Positions 7,361 to 15,699 of a stretch of 64,000 nucleotides of DNA are shown here, one piece after another. Each line of letters opens with the position of its first letter. The first letter of the stretch is position 1. The position numbers and the translations under genes are program-made. The notes below the pieces were generated by a model. It ran no database searches, was not told the origin of the DNA, and saw only the letters and a list, made by a program, of their open reading frames with translations. Origin of the DNA: Leptolyngbya sp. PCC 7375 (lineage in GTDB: Bacteria > Cyanobacteriota > Cyanobacteriia > Phormidesmidales > Phormidesmidaceae); assembly GCF_000316115.1 (NCBI RefSeq), contig NZ_JH993796.1, forward strand, positions 21,644 through 85,643, in the 5' to 3' direction.

Positions 7361-8053
7361 TTAAATCTCAACCAACTCTGCGATTTTTATTACGATATCC
7401 TCCATTGAATCTTCAGAAGTATCCAAGCCGCTTCTGGAGGCGAGCAAAGGACTGACATTTCGTAGAGCTTCATAGGAAGTGTTGTGTACTATGGGAATGA
7501 GCCTGTTACCTGCCAACAGTGCTGAAAGCTCTTTGTCAGCGACACTCTCTTTTGGTAGGCGTTCCAGCATCGCTGGGGTTACCAACACAAGTCCTATTCG
7601 GGAATTTGCTAAACCCTTATCGATGGCGCGCATCATTGGTACGCCGAGTCCAAGATCCTTTTCACTGAACCAAACTTTTACGCCAGCAGCCTCAAGCAAA
7701 TCGTGCAGATCTTTGGCTACCCCCTTACGATCGCCCCAAGCATGACATAGAAAAGCATCTCGAAGATCGGGTTGTAGTGCTGCTCCAGTCTCAACAGCTT
7801 CTCTGATCGGTGTGAGTGACTGAATTTGAGCAGGTGTGTATGATACAGACGAACTTGATTTTGACCAGCGTGGTCTTGAACTTCCGCTGGATCTACTACC
7901 AACGCTGCTGCTGTAGCTGCTCCTACTACTGCTATACGAAGGGTAGGATGAACTGTAACCACTATAGCCTCTAAACTTGTAACGGCATACGGGACAGCGT
8001 GCAGCTGCAGCTGCTGAACTATGTCCACGCACTGGTGCAGTGCATCTTGCCAT
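7361..8053 (-). CDS. TIR-domain protein with N-terminal zinc-ribbon-like head (230 aa)
   Basis: ATG 8053 follows AGGAG by 8 nt; an in-frame ATG at 8119 would overlap the upstream gene. Residues 4-23 hold C-x15-C-x2-C (ending CPVC), then a Ser/Tyr/Gly-rich linker (29-75). A TIR domain spans about 97-230: DAFLCHAWGD (99-108), WFSEKDLGLG (128-137) and the alpha-C motif ADKEL with Glu175 as the expected NADase catalytic residue. TIR domains of this kind cleave NAD+ or make cyclic ADP-ribose signals in anti-phage defence. It lies directly downstream of the SIR2-like gene. Confidence 0.85.
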   Translation of the reverse strand: MARCTAPVRGHSSAAAAARCPVCRYKFRGYSGYSSSYPSYSSSRSSYSSSVGSRSSGSSRPRWSKSSSSVSYTPAQIQSLTPIREAVETGAALQPDLRDAFLCHAWGDRKGVAKDLHDLLEAAGVKVWFSEKDLGLGVPMMRAIDKGLANSRIGLVLVTPAMLERLPKESVADKELSALLAGNRLIPIVHNTSYEALRNVSPLLASRSGLDTSEDSMEDIVIKIAELVEI

Positions 8054-8100
8054 GTCATTCTCTCCTGTGGTGATGGGTGGGGTTGCGATCTCATCAATTA

Positions 8101-9201
8101 CTAAAAAGTCAATGCACAAGGCTGTTTTTCCTCAACTCTCACATGTTTAGAACCTAAAGGATGAGTCTGGGCATCGAAGAAAAAGACTTCAGGTTGATCG
8201 TTAGCGTAGATCTGATTACACAAGGAATATCTCAAGTTTGCTTTTCGCTGCAAAAGCTCTTCAGGGGAATGAGAACTCCTAAGTGAGATCGCTATTTTTT
8301 GAACTTCCCCGCTTCTAATAGCATTTCTGATTGCATTAATAAGATGAGCATCTGAATCGCTCAGAGAATGGCCAAAAATCACTAATGGACCATGATGGTT
8401 GAGTAACTGACTATAGGCAAATGATAGATAGTCAGAACCACGTATAGCCTTGAGTTTCACCTCTGGAGAACCTTCTGTTATAAACAAAGGAATTTCAGAA
8501 ATTTCTAACAAATTTGAGTGCCCTTTGTTCTTAAATTTATATGTTTTCCCAGTGAATGGGTCGCGATATAAGTGTAAGGCACCATGCAAGTAAAAAACTC
8601 TTGTAGGGGGTACTTTGTAAGGCTCATAACGAATAGTAGAATCAGCAAGATCGAAATAAGTATCCTGATCTCTAGAGGCACCAGGATCTCTAGCCCAAAA
8701 CAGATCTTTAAAGCCATCGCCACGATTTTGAGACATTATTGCCCAGCAGATCAAGAGATCATAGTTAGTTGAATATATGCACTGGAAACGCCTTAATTCT
8801 TGGCGAATAAAACTAACAACTGAGTCTGGCATTCTTCCCCAAGGAATATGCACCTCTTTAATCGCTTCTCCTAACGAAGTTTTGATATATTCATATCTCT
8901 CTTGAAGATACTGCGATTCTCTCGTGAAACGAAAAATCTGACTGATATCAGAGGTCTTTGCAAGACTAGAGAGTACCGATTCGAAGTTTGTGGTTTGCAT
9001 CGACCGAAATAGCTGTTGATCTTCATCTGTCAAAGAATGATCAACATAACTAGAAGAGCAGGCAGCATCATATATCGAGGAATAACCAAATTTTCGCCAG
9101 ACAGCCTGACTGAATCCGTTGCCGAGCAGTAGACCACTATTAGAAAATTCACTTGAGATATCAGGCCAAGAATGAAGAGCAGGGGTTATTGATGTAGTCA
9201 T
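8101..9201 (-). CDS. SIR2-like (DUF4917-type) protein (366 aa)
   Basis: ATG 9201 has a GGAGG site 7 nt upstream, better than the ATG at 9255, which would place the 9235-9253 palindrome inside the gene. Residues 24-30 (LLLGNGF), 143-149 (YSTNYDL), 204-207 (YLHG) and 276-284 (FGHSLSDSD) match the nucleotide-binding and His motifs of SIR2-like/DUF4917 proteins. Related SIR2 domains are NAD+-depleting effectors in Thoeris, DSR and other systems. The TIR gene follows 47 bp later, probably as one transcript. NADase activity is inferred. Confidence 0.8.
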   Translation of the reverse strand: MTTSITPALHSWPDISSEFSNSGLLLGNGFSQAVWRKFGYSSIYDAACSSSYVDHSLTDEDQQLFRSMQTTNFESVLSSLAKTSDISQIFRFTRESQYLQERYEYIKTSLGEAIKEVHIPWGRMPDSVVSFIRQELRRFQCIYSTNYDLLICWAIMSQNRGDGFKDLFWARDPGASRDQDTYFDLADSTIRYEPYKVPPTRVFYLHGALHLYRDPFTGKTYKFKNKGHSNLLEISEIPLFITEGSPEVKLKAIRGSDYLSFAYSQLLNHHGPLVIFGHSLSDSDAHLINAIRNAIRSGEVQKIAISLRSSHSPEELLQRKANLRYSLCNQIYANDQPEVFFFDAQTHPLGSKHVRVEEKQPCALTF

Positions 9202-9234
9202 TAAGGTGCCTCCGTTATAAGATAGTGTCATAGA

Positions 9235-9253
9235 GACACATAAGTTATGTGTC
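9235..9253. promoter_or_regulatory. Perfect 19-bp palindrome between SIR2-like and NrtR-like genes
   Basis: GACACATAA-G-TTATGTGTC has 9-bp arms with one central base. It lies 33 bp before the SIR2-like start and 36 bp before the NrtR-like start. A half-overlapping TGTC-N5-GACA dyad adjoins it (9227-9239). It is the natural operator for the divergent regulator; binding is inferred. Confidence 0.7.
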
Positions 9254-9289
9254 ATATTAACGCAAACTATTTAGTATCAACCATAGGAC

Positions 9290-10009
9290 ATGAGTACTAG
9301 TACGAAGGAGTACTGCTATAAATATCCAAGATCTGCTCTGGCAGTAGACTGTCTAGTTTTTGGGTTGGATGAGGACAATAGCCTTAAGCTATTACTGATC
9401 CAGCGGAGCCAGAAAACTTTCAAAGGCAAGTGGGCTTTACCTGGCGGGTTTGTGCAGCTAGATAAGGACGCATCATTAGAGGCCGCAGCTCGTAGAGTGT
9501 TGCGGAAAGAAACAGGTATAGATTCTAAAGGCGTTTTTTTAGAGCAACTCTACACGTTTGGCTCAGAAAAACGAGACCCTAGAGAGTGGACAACATCAGT
9601 CATCTACTATGCACTGATAAATCTGAATGAATATAAACTAAAAGCCTCAACTGATGCGAGTGATGTCCAGTGGTTTGTCATAGACAATCTGCCATCTCTA
9701 GCCTTTGACCATACCGAAATCGTCGAAATGGGCATCAATAGAATACGTGGCAAAGTACGATATCAACCAATTGGATTTGAGCTATTACCAAAGAAATTCA
9801 CTCTTGGTCAGTTACAAACGTTATACGAAACAATTTTGAATGAAAAACTAGACAGAAGAAACTTTTTTCGTAAGCTTCGAAAGATGGATATTTTCATAGA
9901 GCTAGAGGAGTTTCAAGAAGGTGTATCCCATCGCCCAGCTAAGCTGTATCAATTTGATGAACAAAAATACAAACAGCTAAAAAAGAAAGGCTTCAACTTC
10001 GAAATCTAA
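9290..10009 (+). CDS. NrtR-like Nudix transcriptional regulator (239 aa)
   Basis: Residues 12-150 form a Nudix fold ([20 protein letters not shown]) and residues 155-235 the winged helix typical of NrtR proteins ([20 protein letters not shown], then [10 protein letters not shown]). In the Nudix box two catalytic glutamates are replaced (RVLRKETG instead of REUxEExG), so it should sense rather than hydrolyse ADP-ribose-type ligands. NrtR regulators repress NAD genes and respond to ADP-ribose, the product of NADases. Divergent from SIR2/TIR across a palindrome, it probably controls them. Confidence 0.8.
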   Translation: MSTSTKEYCYKYPRSALAVDCLVFGLDEDNSLKLLLIQRSQKTFKGKWALPGGFVQLDKDASLEAAARRVLRKETGIDSKGVFLEQLYTFGSEKRDPREWTTSVIYYALINLNEYKLKASTDASDVQWFVIDNLPSLAFDHTEIVEMGINRIRGKVRYQPIGFELLPKKFTLGQLQTLYETILNEKLDRRNFFRKLRKMDIFIELEEFQEGVSHRPAKLYQFDEQKYKQLKKKGFNFEI

Positions 10010-10070
10010 ACTGAATAGCAACAGCCATTACATCTAAATATTTGAAGCCCATCCTCTAATCTTCTGCCAA

Positions 10071-10640
10071 TTAATCGGATGGAGCCATCCGATTCCACAA
10101 CTTCCCAACCGCAGCCGCCACCTTACTCTGCGCCTCCAACCGAGGAATATCGATATATAGAGTGAGACTATCCAACGACTTATGCCCCGTCACCTGACGA
10201 ATACTTTCCAAATCCACACCGGCTCGATAAAGATGCGTCGCCATCGACCGCCGAAAGCTGTGGGACGACGCGCCCTTAATCCCCAGATAATCACACGTCT
10301 TATCCAGCTGCTTTTGAAACGCCCGTAACGTAATGTGCGTTTTTCCACTCCGCCCCGGAAAGTAATAGGCCCCCTTCTGCGGAACCAGCTGCTGCACCAC
10401 ATCACTCAGCTCTGGATACAAATTGATTTCCTTCGTCGCCTTTGTCTTCGTTTGCTTGATCGAAATCGTATCGTGAGAGATTGCATTCACCGGTAATGCC
10501 ACAATCTCTCCTGCTCGTGATGCGGTTAAGTAACACAGACGTGCGATCGCACTGTGGGGATAGTCCAGGTTTACGAACACCGCTTGCAACTGGTCCCGCG
10601 ATAGTACTAATGCTTTACCGGCGCGATTGGACTTGGCCAC
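10071..10640 (-). CDS. Tyrosine recombinase, catalytic domain only (189 aa)
   Basis: GTG start at 10640 (VAKSNRAGKA). The catalytic set is visible: Arg in TASRAGEI, HSFRR (HxxR), His in GHKSLDS and the nucleophile in LYIDI. The N-terminal core-binding domain of usual integrases (about 300 aa) is missing, as in the paralogue at 62972, so this is a compact family rather than a truncation. It may act in plasmid dimer resolution or integration. Confidence 0.85.
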   Translation of the reverse strand: MAKSNRAGKALVLSRDQLQAVFVNLDYPHSAIARLCYLTASRAGEIVALPVNAISHDTISIKQTKTKATKEINLYPELSDVVQQLVPQKGAYYFPGRSGKTHITLRAFQKQLDKTCDYLGIKGASSHSFRRSMATHLYRAGVDLESIRQVTGHKSLDSLTLYIDIPRLEAQSKVAAAVGKLWNRMAPSD

Positions 10641-10790
10641 GAGTTCGTCTTATCTAGAAACACGAACTCAAGTGTACCCAGTTTTCAAGGGTTTGGGCTG
10701 AAACGTCCAAAACTCGTCATTTCTTATTGAGAATTAGCATAGACAAAACCCAACTGTCACATGGGGTCTAACTCAATGTTCGTAGGTGTT

Positions 10791-10880
10791 TACACGGTTA
10801 ACAGGGTTAACAGCTTTGGGCCATAACCAAACTATCTGTTCGTTACCTCGCCTGTGTTAACCCGATTAACACGGTTAACC
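10791..10880. promoter_or_regulatory. GTTAAC repeats before the RHH gene
   Basis: ACGGTTAACAGGGTTAACAG (10794-10813) and GTGTTAACCCGATTAACACG (10854-10873) carry GTTAAC/GATTAAC cores in both orientations, and the second pair ends four bases before ATG 10884. It is the likely operator for autoregulation by the RHH protein. Confidence 0.6.
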
Positions 10881-10883
10881 ACC

Positions 10884-11096
10884 ATGAAAAAACCGCTTGT
10901 TGCCGGACGTATCCCACCCACCTGGCACGCTCAGTTGCTCAAGATTCAAGAGGAGACCGGCAAATCTCAAAGTGAACTCGTCAAAGAAGCGATCGGGCTG
11001 TATTTGGAGAAAACCGATGCGGAATCGGTCGCTGCCATGAATCGACGCTTGAACAAGCTTGAAAAGCAGTATAAGAAGTTGGCGCAGCTGATTTAG
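10884..11096 (+). CDS. Ribbon-helix-helix (CopG-like) regulator 1 (70 aa)
   Basis: It begins MKKPLVAGRIPPTWHAQLLK (beta strand plus helix 1), continues ETGKSQSELVKEAIGLYLEK (helix 2) and ends in a basic coiled coil. ATG 10884 lies next to the GTTAAC repeats; an upstream in-frame start at 10854 would translate the repeats. Paralogues are at 15173 (intact) and 11145-11766 (broken). It may control plasmid copy number or partition. Confidence 0.8.
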   Translation: MKKPLVAGRIPPTWHAQLLKIQEETGKSQSELVKEAIGLYLEKTDAESVAAMNRRLNKLEKQYKKLAQLI

Positions 11097-11144
11097 GAAA
11101 ACTAGCGGCGATGCTTGCATTCCCCATAGTTGGGGTGAGCGGAT

Positions 11145-11766
11145 ACGTGCGATCTCACAAGAAACCGGTCGAACATAAAGTGATGTAGATAAGTGTTACG
11201 ACCTGCAAACATAAACACCTGGACCCACAAACAAGGCAAATCTGGGACCAGATTAAATGCAAATAAAAGGGCACTCAGACCCACATTATTTACTAATAGA
11301 CCCACAAACAGACACCTGGACCCAGATTAAATGCAAATCGGCCCACATTATCTGCAAATAGTGGACTTGTCTGGTGAAAACCCCTTCCAGCCTTAATTTA
11401 GACGCATAGCGTTTGAATTAATCCTAAACAGTCGGACATATCTGTTTGGATTAAACCAACGTTAAAGTCATACACTTAGCCACCATAAAACCCCTGAATA
11501 GCCTGTTCCCAAAGGGCTATGGCTTATTTGCAGATAATGTGGGTCCAACGCGCTGTTTGCGGGTTCGTTTGCATTTAATGTGAGCCTGTTTGCAGATAAT
11601 GTGGTCTCAAACATGTCCGTATCTGCAAATAATGTGAGTCGAAAATCCCTTTGTTTGTGGGTCCTTAAGATTTCGTTTGCAGGTCGCAACAGATAAGGAG
11701 ACGATTGATAGTATTTAGAGAAGACTGATCCTGAATCATGTACAAAGCTAGCTCAGCTGATTTAGA
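11145..11766 (+). pseudogene. RHH regulator gene broken by a 498-bp element
   Basis: Bases 11145-11193 align with the centre of the RHH genes (CGATCTCACAAGAAACCGGT), and 11698-11766 continue the alignment (frame YLEKTDPES, then CTKLAQLI and stop). One copy of GATAAG joins them at the correct length. It is also decayed: an in-frame TAG, a 1-nt deletion and a missing coiled-coil segment. The insertion therefore hit, or sits in, an already dispensable copy. Confidence 0.75.
11194..11691. mobile_element. 498-bp non-autonomous element with multi-repeat, Tn7/Tn5053-like ends
   Basis: The ends are inverted: TGTTACGACCTGCAAAC at the left and GTTTGCAGGTCGCAACA at the right, flanked by GATAAG (11188-11193 and 11692-11697). 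Inside each end are several copies of a 17-20 bp repeat, such as CCCACATTATCTGCAAATA and CCAGATTAAATGCAAAT, pointing inward. This layout is that of TnsB/TniA-bound ends. The interior holds only a hairpin (about 11415-11454) and no gene, so it must be mobilised in trans. Confidence 0.75.
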
Positions 11767-11793
11767 GTTCGTCAAAACTCATAAAGAGCTACC

Positions 11794-13842
11794 CTAATTT
11801 ATTTCAAGTTGCGCGAAATGTTTCTGCAGTAATTCATGAATAAACCGATATCGACCGCCCACACGCTGAATAAATCGATGTCGATGAGCATACTCTAAAA
11901 AACGTGCATAATTCCAAGGGATATTACCCTTCCAATAAAGAGTAAAGCGTAAGGAGTAATGCTTAATAACATCTGCTAGACCAAAAAGAAGACTGAAAAG
12001 CAGACCGAAAAGAAGACCAATACTCAGCCCCACACTCAGCCCCACACTCGGCCTAACAATTAAACCTAAAAGCAGGCCAAGCCTTAGTTCGGTAATCGAT
12101 TCGAAAAGAAGACCAAAAAGCAGACTCAAAACAACCCCAAAAATAAGTCCGATAAGCACCCCACCTATTAAGCCATTCTTGAAAGTTTGGTATATGCCCT
12201 GATTTGGTCTTATCTTTTCTGTGATATCTATATCAACCCGCTGTACGTTATCTCCCGTCAGCCCACCTAGCAAACCAGAAAGTAGACTTAAAAGCAGGCC
12301 TAAAATAGGCCCGAAAATAGGCCCGAAAATAAGCCCTAAAATAAGTAATCCGAAAAGCAATCCTCCTAGCAAAGAGCTAAGCACATTAGGCCAAACAATC
12401 CGGAGCCTTTCTTCAGTTTGAATATCACTAAGGCCACCCCCCAACTCATCACTCAAGGCGGAACCCAGCCCAACAACTATCGCAACAATTCTTCCGATAT
12501 CCAAACCGAAACCTAACCCAACAAGGCTCCCAACAAGGCTTCCAAAGCTCAAACCAACAGTTAATCGGTACAGATACCTAGAAGGTTGGTCGTCTATCCA
12601 TGAAGGCTGAAGTCGTTCGATGAGAAATTCAGCTTGGTGTGTTGTTTCCAATTTTCTTGCCAACCAAGACAGATAATATTTAGTTTTCTCAACGTCACCA
12701 AGATTCCTAAGTTGTGTTGCAATATACATATCAAACAACTGCTCAGGACTTCTAATTGGTTGCCCTTGATAGAAAGCGACCAACATCGTAAGAAACAGTG
12801 GAATTTGGACTAGCTTCCCTAACTCTGGATCAGCACCAAAATTACGCCATAAGTTTTCGCGGTTTAACTCCTTCAAATAGTGATGGATTTGCTTTCGACT
12901 AATGGGCTGTAAGTAAATCGCACTATTCAATTGGTGAACCTGGCGTTCTCCTTGCTCATATTCTTCCCGACGACAACAGACGACCAGAGAGAGCGCTGGG
13001 TATTCCTCTAGAAACTCATTGATAGCGTCAATGCACAAATCCTGGTTTGGCAAGCCAAGCTTATCTAACCCATCTAACAAGGGTAAAAGCTGAGCCTCTT
13101 GAATTAATTGCGATATAACCCTTTCAGAAATCTTGAATTCCTCATAGAACTGAAATCCAAGCCACTCTGATAGAGATTGCTCAGGTTTCCAGGTTGATAA
13201 TTCAAAAATGATAGGTATTGGTTTATTTACCTCTTCCTCCGCATCTTCAATCAGTTGTTTTGCTAGCGTCAATAACTCAGTAGTTTTTCCCGCTCCAGGT
13301 TCTCCCAAAATTAGCAACCGACCTTGAATATCATCACGATGAAATATCTCATAGGTCTGATTAGCTCGTGAAATCAACTCTCGAAGCGAGCGGCTAGGAT
13401 GATCTTCCTGAACTAAGGTGGGTTGCGGACGACCAACCCGCTGAAGCTGCTCTTCACGATTCAAGTCAATCAGTATCTGATTATGCAGTGAGTCAGCAAG
13501 TCGTTTCGACACATCTCTTTTAAGCACCAGTAATATCTGATGACGAAGCTTAACAAGCTGTTCCTGAGATGGTTCATCTCTTGGAGGGGTAAGAAAATGG
13601 AGAATATTCTCTTTGAGGTCGCGCAGGTTTCCTGTCACGGCTGCCAATGCAGCGATCACAGCCCCAATTGCAATACATCCAGCAAAAACCCAACCGAGCA
13701 CTGAGTGCTTATCTACAAAGGTCAGTATCTGTTCTGTCTTAGTTGGCTGATTTGTAGGATCAGTTTGAACTAACAGCGTGATTAGACCTTGAGCTAATCG
13801 CATGATTGGAAACTGCTTACTCCATACATCGATATCCCACAT
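11794..13842 (-). CDS. NACHT-type STAND NTPase with membrane domain (682 aa)
   Basis: One TM segment near residues 48-70, then a NACHT domain: Walker A GEPGAGKT (180-187) and Walker B LLPLLDGLDK (252-261). The acidic residue usual after the DGLD motif is Lys here. Residues 425-640 are an unusual Gly/Leu-rich run of hydrophobic segments (LLFGLLFSLLFGL-like), so the sensor or C-terminal domain is probably embedded in the membrane, and a short soluble tail ends the protein. NACHT ATPases act as switches in bacterial immunity and signalling; the trigger here is unknown. Confidence 0.8.
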   Translation of the reverse strand: MWDIDVWSKQFPIMRLAQGLITLLVQTDPTNQPTKTEQILTFVDKHSVLGWVFAGCIAIGAVIAALAAVTGNLRDLKENILHFLTPPRDEPSQEQLVKLRHQILLVLKRDVSKRLADSLHNQILIDLNREEQLQRVGRPQPTLVQEDHPSRSLRELISRANQTYEIFHRDDIQGRLLILGEPGAGKTTELLTLAKQLIEDAEEEVNKPIPIIFELSTWKPEQSLSEWLGFQFYEEFKISERVISQLIQEAQLLPLLDGLDKLGLPNQDLCIDAINEFLEEYPALSLVVCCRREEYEQGERQVHQLNSAIYLQPISRKQIHHYLKELNRENLWRNFGADPELGKLVQIPLFLTMLVAFYQGQPIRSPEQLFDMYIATQLRNLGDVEKTKYYLSWLARKLETTHQAEFLIERLQPSWIDDQPSRYLYRLTVGLSFGSLVGSLVGLGFGLDIGRIVAIVVGLGSALSDELGGGLSDIQTEERLRIVWPNVLSSLLGGLLFGLLILGLIFGPIFGPILGLLLSLLSGLLGGLTGDNVQRVDIDITEKIRPNQGIYQTFKNGLIGGVLIGLIFGVVLSLLFGLLFESITELRLGLLLGLIVRPSVGLSVGLSIGLLFGLLFSLLFGLADVIKHYSLRFTLYWKGNIPWNYARFLEYAHRHRFIQRVGGRYRFIHELLQKHFAQLEIN

Positions 13843-13997
13843 ATATCAGCCTCTAAAGCATGAAAACGTGAATATACATAGGATACTTAGCGATGACCTC
13901 CCCTCGTAAAAGCCTTTCACAAATCTCTACTCGTTACGATCTCAACTACCCCCCAGCCATCTCCTTCAGATACCACTACCCCCAAAGCTTCTAACTA

Positions 13998-15089
13998 CTA
14001 CTCAAAGAACTTCTTCACGAAAACCAATAGTCCCAAACCGATTAATGATGAAGGCTCTGGCGTTTTAGCTGAGTCTTTGCGTGGCACCGCTGCCCCGACC
14101 CTCTCCAACAAACTCACCCGCAGCTCTGACGTCCCAGACTTATCCACCGTATCCAACCCAATAAACCCCAGCTCATTGCCATAGATGTCAATGGTCGTCG
14201 TCACCCATTCCGAATCCCAACGGGTAGCACTGCGTTGATGCGTTGCGATCGCACGCGTCGCAAACTCCTGCAATCCCTCACCATCCCACAGGTAAAACGC
14301 ATCCCGCTCCGCATCATCCTCACTGGCATACACCTGCCAGGTCAGCTCATAACGACCAGGCCGCAAGTCAGTCCACATCGCACCGCTACCCTCCGTACCC
14401 AGCGCCGATAGGTCCCGCCCCATCCACTCACTCACCGTCGATACCGCCCGATCCTTGCTGCCAGTAGTAATTGACGTATAGCCCTCTTTAAATCGGATAT
14501 CACCCAAGACATCGCTAGCCGCCAGGGTAATTACCTGGGGCGCTTCATAGGCCAGCTCAGCAATCCGATTAATACCGTGGATTTTAATCTCACTGGTTCC
14601 TTTCTTATCCCCAACATCCAAGCCAAGTAAGGCCAGTTCGTTGTACATCACGTCCACAGTGGAGCGTTGGCGACCGCTCGTGAACTGAGCCGTGGAGCAC
14701 TTGCCAGAGGCTAGCAGCACACAATCCTTGATCGAATTATCGGCTAAAACCTTTGTCTCACGACGGTTCCAGAAAGTCAGATTATCGCCATGCACCAGGT
14801 CCTTAGTGAAAATCTCCCACTCAATTTCATACACACCATTCTCAAGGTCTACCCACTTGGCTCCACTACCCTCAGTGCCGTAGTCAGCGAGACGATACTT
14901 ATCCCCAGTAAGCCAGCTGCCCAGCGAGCTGATCGCCCGGTCGCCGGTGCCCGTACTCAAGCTCAGATAATCCGTGGAAGTAACAGCACCCAAGGAATCG
15001 GATGGGGTGAGGTGGAAGGCCTGGACAGGCAGACCGATAGACAAAAAAACACCCCCAAGTAGGGGGATAGCAAAGAATTTCATGGCCAT
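13998..15089 (-). CDS. PEP-CTERM secreted protein with two repeated domains (363 aa)
   Basis: Residues 1-24 are a signal peptide ending in PVQA. The C-terminus has TPEPSSLIGLGLLVFVKKFF, a PEP-CTERM sorting signal with Pro-Glu-Pro, a hydrophobic helix and a basic tail. The body is an internal duplication: YGTEGSGAKWVDLENGVYEI (first) matches LGTEGSGAMWTDLRPGRYEL (second), and NELALLGLDVGDKKGTSEI matches NELGFIGLDTVDKSGTSEL. It is probably exported and processed by exosortase. Ligand unknown. Confidence 0.8.
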   Translation of the reverse strand: MAMKFFAIPLLGGVFLSIGLPVQAFHLTPSDSLGAVTSTDYLSLSTGTGDRAISSLGSWLTGDKYRLADYGTEGSGAKWVDLENGVYEIEWEIFTKDLVHGDNLTFWNRRETKVLADNSIKDCVLLASGKCSTAQFTSGRQRSTVDVMYNELALLGLDVGDKKGTSEIKIHGINRIAELAYEAPQVITLAASDVLGDIRFKEGYTSITTGSKDRAVSTVSEWMGRDLSALGTEGSGAMWTDLRPGRYELTWQVYASEDDAERDAFYLWDGEGLQEFATRAIATHQRSATRWDSEWVTTTIDIYGNELGFIGLDTVDKSGTSELRVSLLERVGAAVPRKDSAKTPEPSSLIGLGLLVFVKKFFE

Positions 15090-15172
15090 GAATTAAGCGC
15101 TTTTAACCACACTTTATGGAGCCTGAACACGTTTATTCACAGGATATCTATGGATTTTTGGATAAAGACTTG

Positions 15173-15385
15173 ATGAGCAGGCTGCCATACTCCAACGGGA
15201 AGACTCCACCAATGCCACTCCTATGCATTGCGATCGCACTAGAAACCGGGCGCACTCCCAGCGATGTGGTTAAAGAAGCCATCGGACTGTATTTAGAAAA
15301 AACAGATCCAGACAGTGTAGCTGTAATGACGCGACGACTCTCAGCCCTTAAAAAGCAAGTAAGAAAGTTGTTGCAGATAGTGTGA
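15173..15385 (+). CDS. RHH regulator 2 (70 aa)
   Basis: The C-terminal part (ETGRTPSDVVKEAIGLYLEK) is a close match to RHH regulator 1. I chose ATG 15173 because it gives the same 70-residue length and aligns MSRLPYSNGKTPP with MKKPLVAGRIPP; a start at 15116 would add 19 unrelated residues. The first strand and helix have diverged strongly, so DNA specificity may be lost or changed. Confidence 0.6.
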   Translation: MSRLPYSNGKTPPMPLLCIAIALETGRTPSDVVKEAIGLYLEKTDPDSVAVMTRRLSALKKQVRKLLQIV

Positions 15386-15507
15386 ATACACAGCCCAACA
15401 AAGCTTGTGTTCATAGTCGAGCAGCTATTTAGCCAGTCTTCAAGAAATGGGTTTGACCAGAATTAACATCCAGGAATTTCGAATACCACATTCAATCAAA
15501 AAAATCA

Positions 15508-15606
15508 ATGTATGTTCGTGTCAATCTAATTGCTGATTTAGCAGCTGTTTATCGAAAAGAAAATGGGTACCTTCTAGAAGCGACAATTACAAAGCTGCTT
15601 AGATGA
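15508..15606 (+). CDS. Very small ORF, possible RHH-like (32 aa)
   Basis: ATG 15508 reads MYVRVNLIADLAAVYRKENG and stops at 15606, directly before a strong terminator. The strand-helix-helix pattern resembles a minimal RHH protein or the remnant of one. No clear ribosome-binding site is seen. Confidence 0.3.
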   Translation: MYVRVNLIADLAAVYRKENGYLLEATITKLLR

Positions 15607-15651
15607 CATCTGTCTAGCGAAGCGAAGCAAATGCATCTAGCTTTTTGTAAT

Positions 15652-15693
15652 GCCTCCTTGATGTTTAACATTAAGGAGGCTTTGTTTATTTTT
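15652..15693 (+). terminator. Rho-independent terminator
   Basis: GCCTCCTT and AAGGAGGC pair, with an inner ATGT/ACAT extension, followed by TTTGTTTATTTTT. It ends the RHH/small ORF unit. Confidence 0.8.
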
Positions 15694-15699
15694 ATCCAT

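Noticed and set aside
7361..9201. Canonical Thoeris (thsA/thsB)
   Set aside because: The SIR2 protein is of the DUF4917 type without a recognisable SLOG or Macro sensor half of usual ThsA length, so I call it only Thoeris-like in layout.
11194..11691. CRISPR array or plasmid iteron origin
   Set aside because: Spacing is irregular, repeats point inward in two blocks, and terminal inverted ends with a flanking duplication show a transposable element.
11194..11691. A complete CRISPR-associated transposon
   Set aside because: No transposase, TniQ or Cas gene and no CRISPR repeat anywhere in the window; only end-like repeats.
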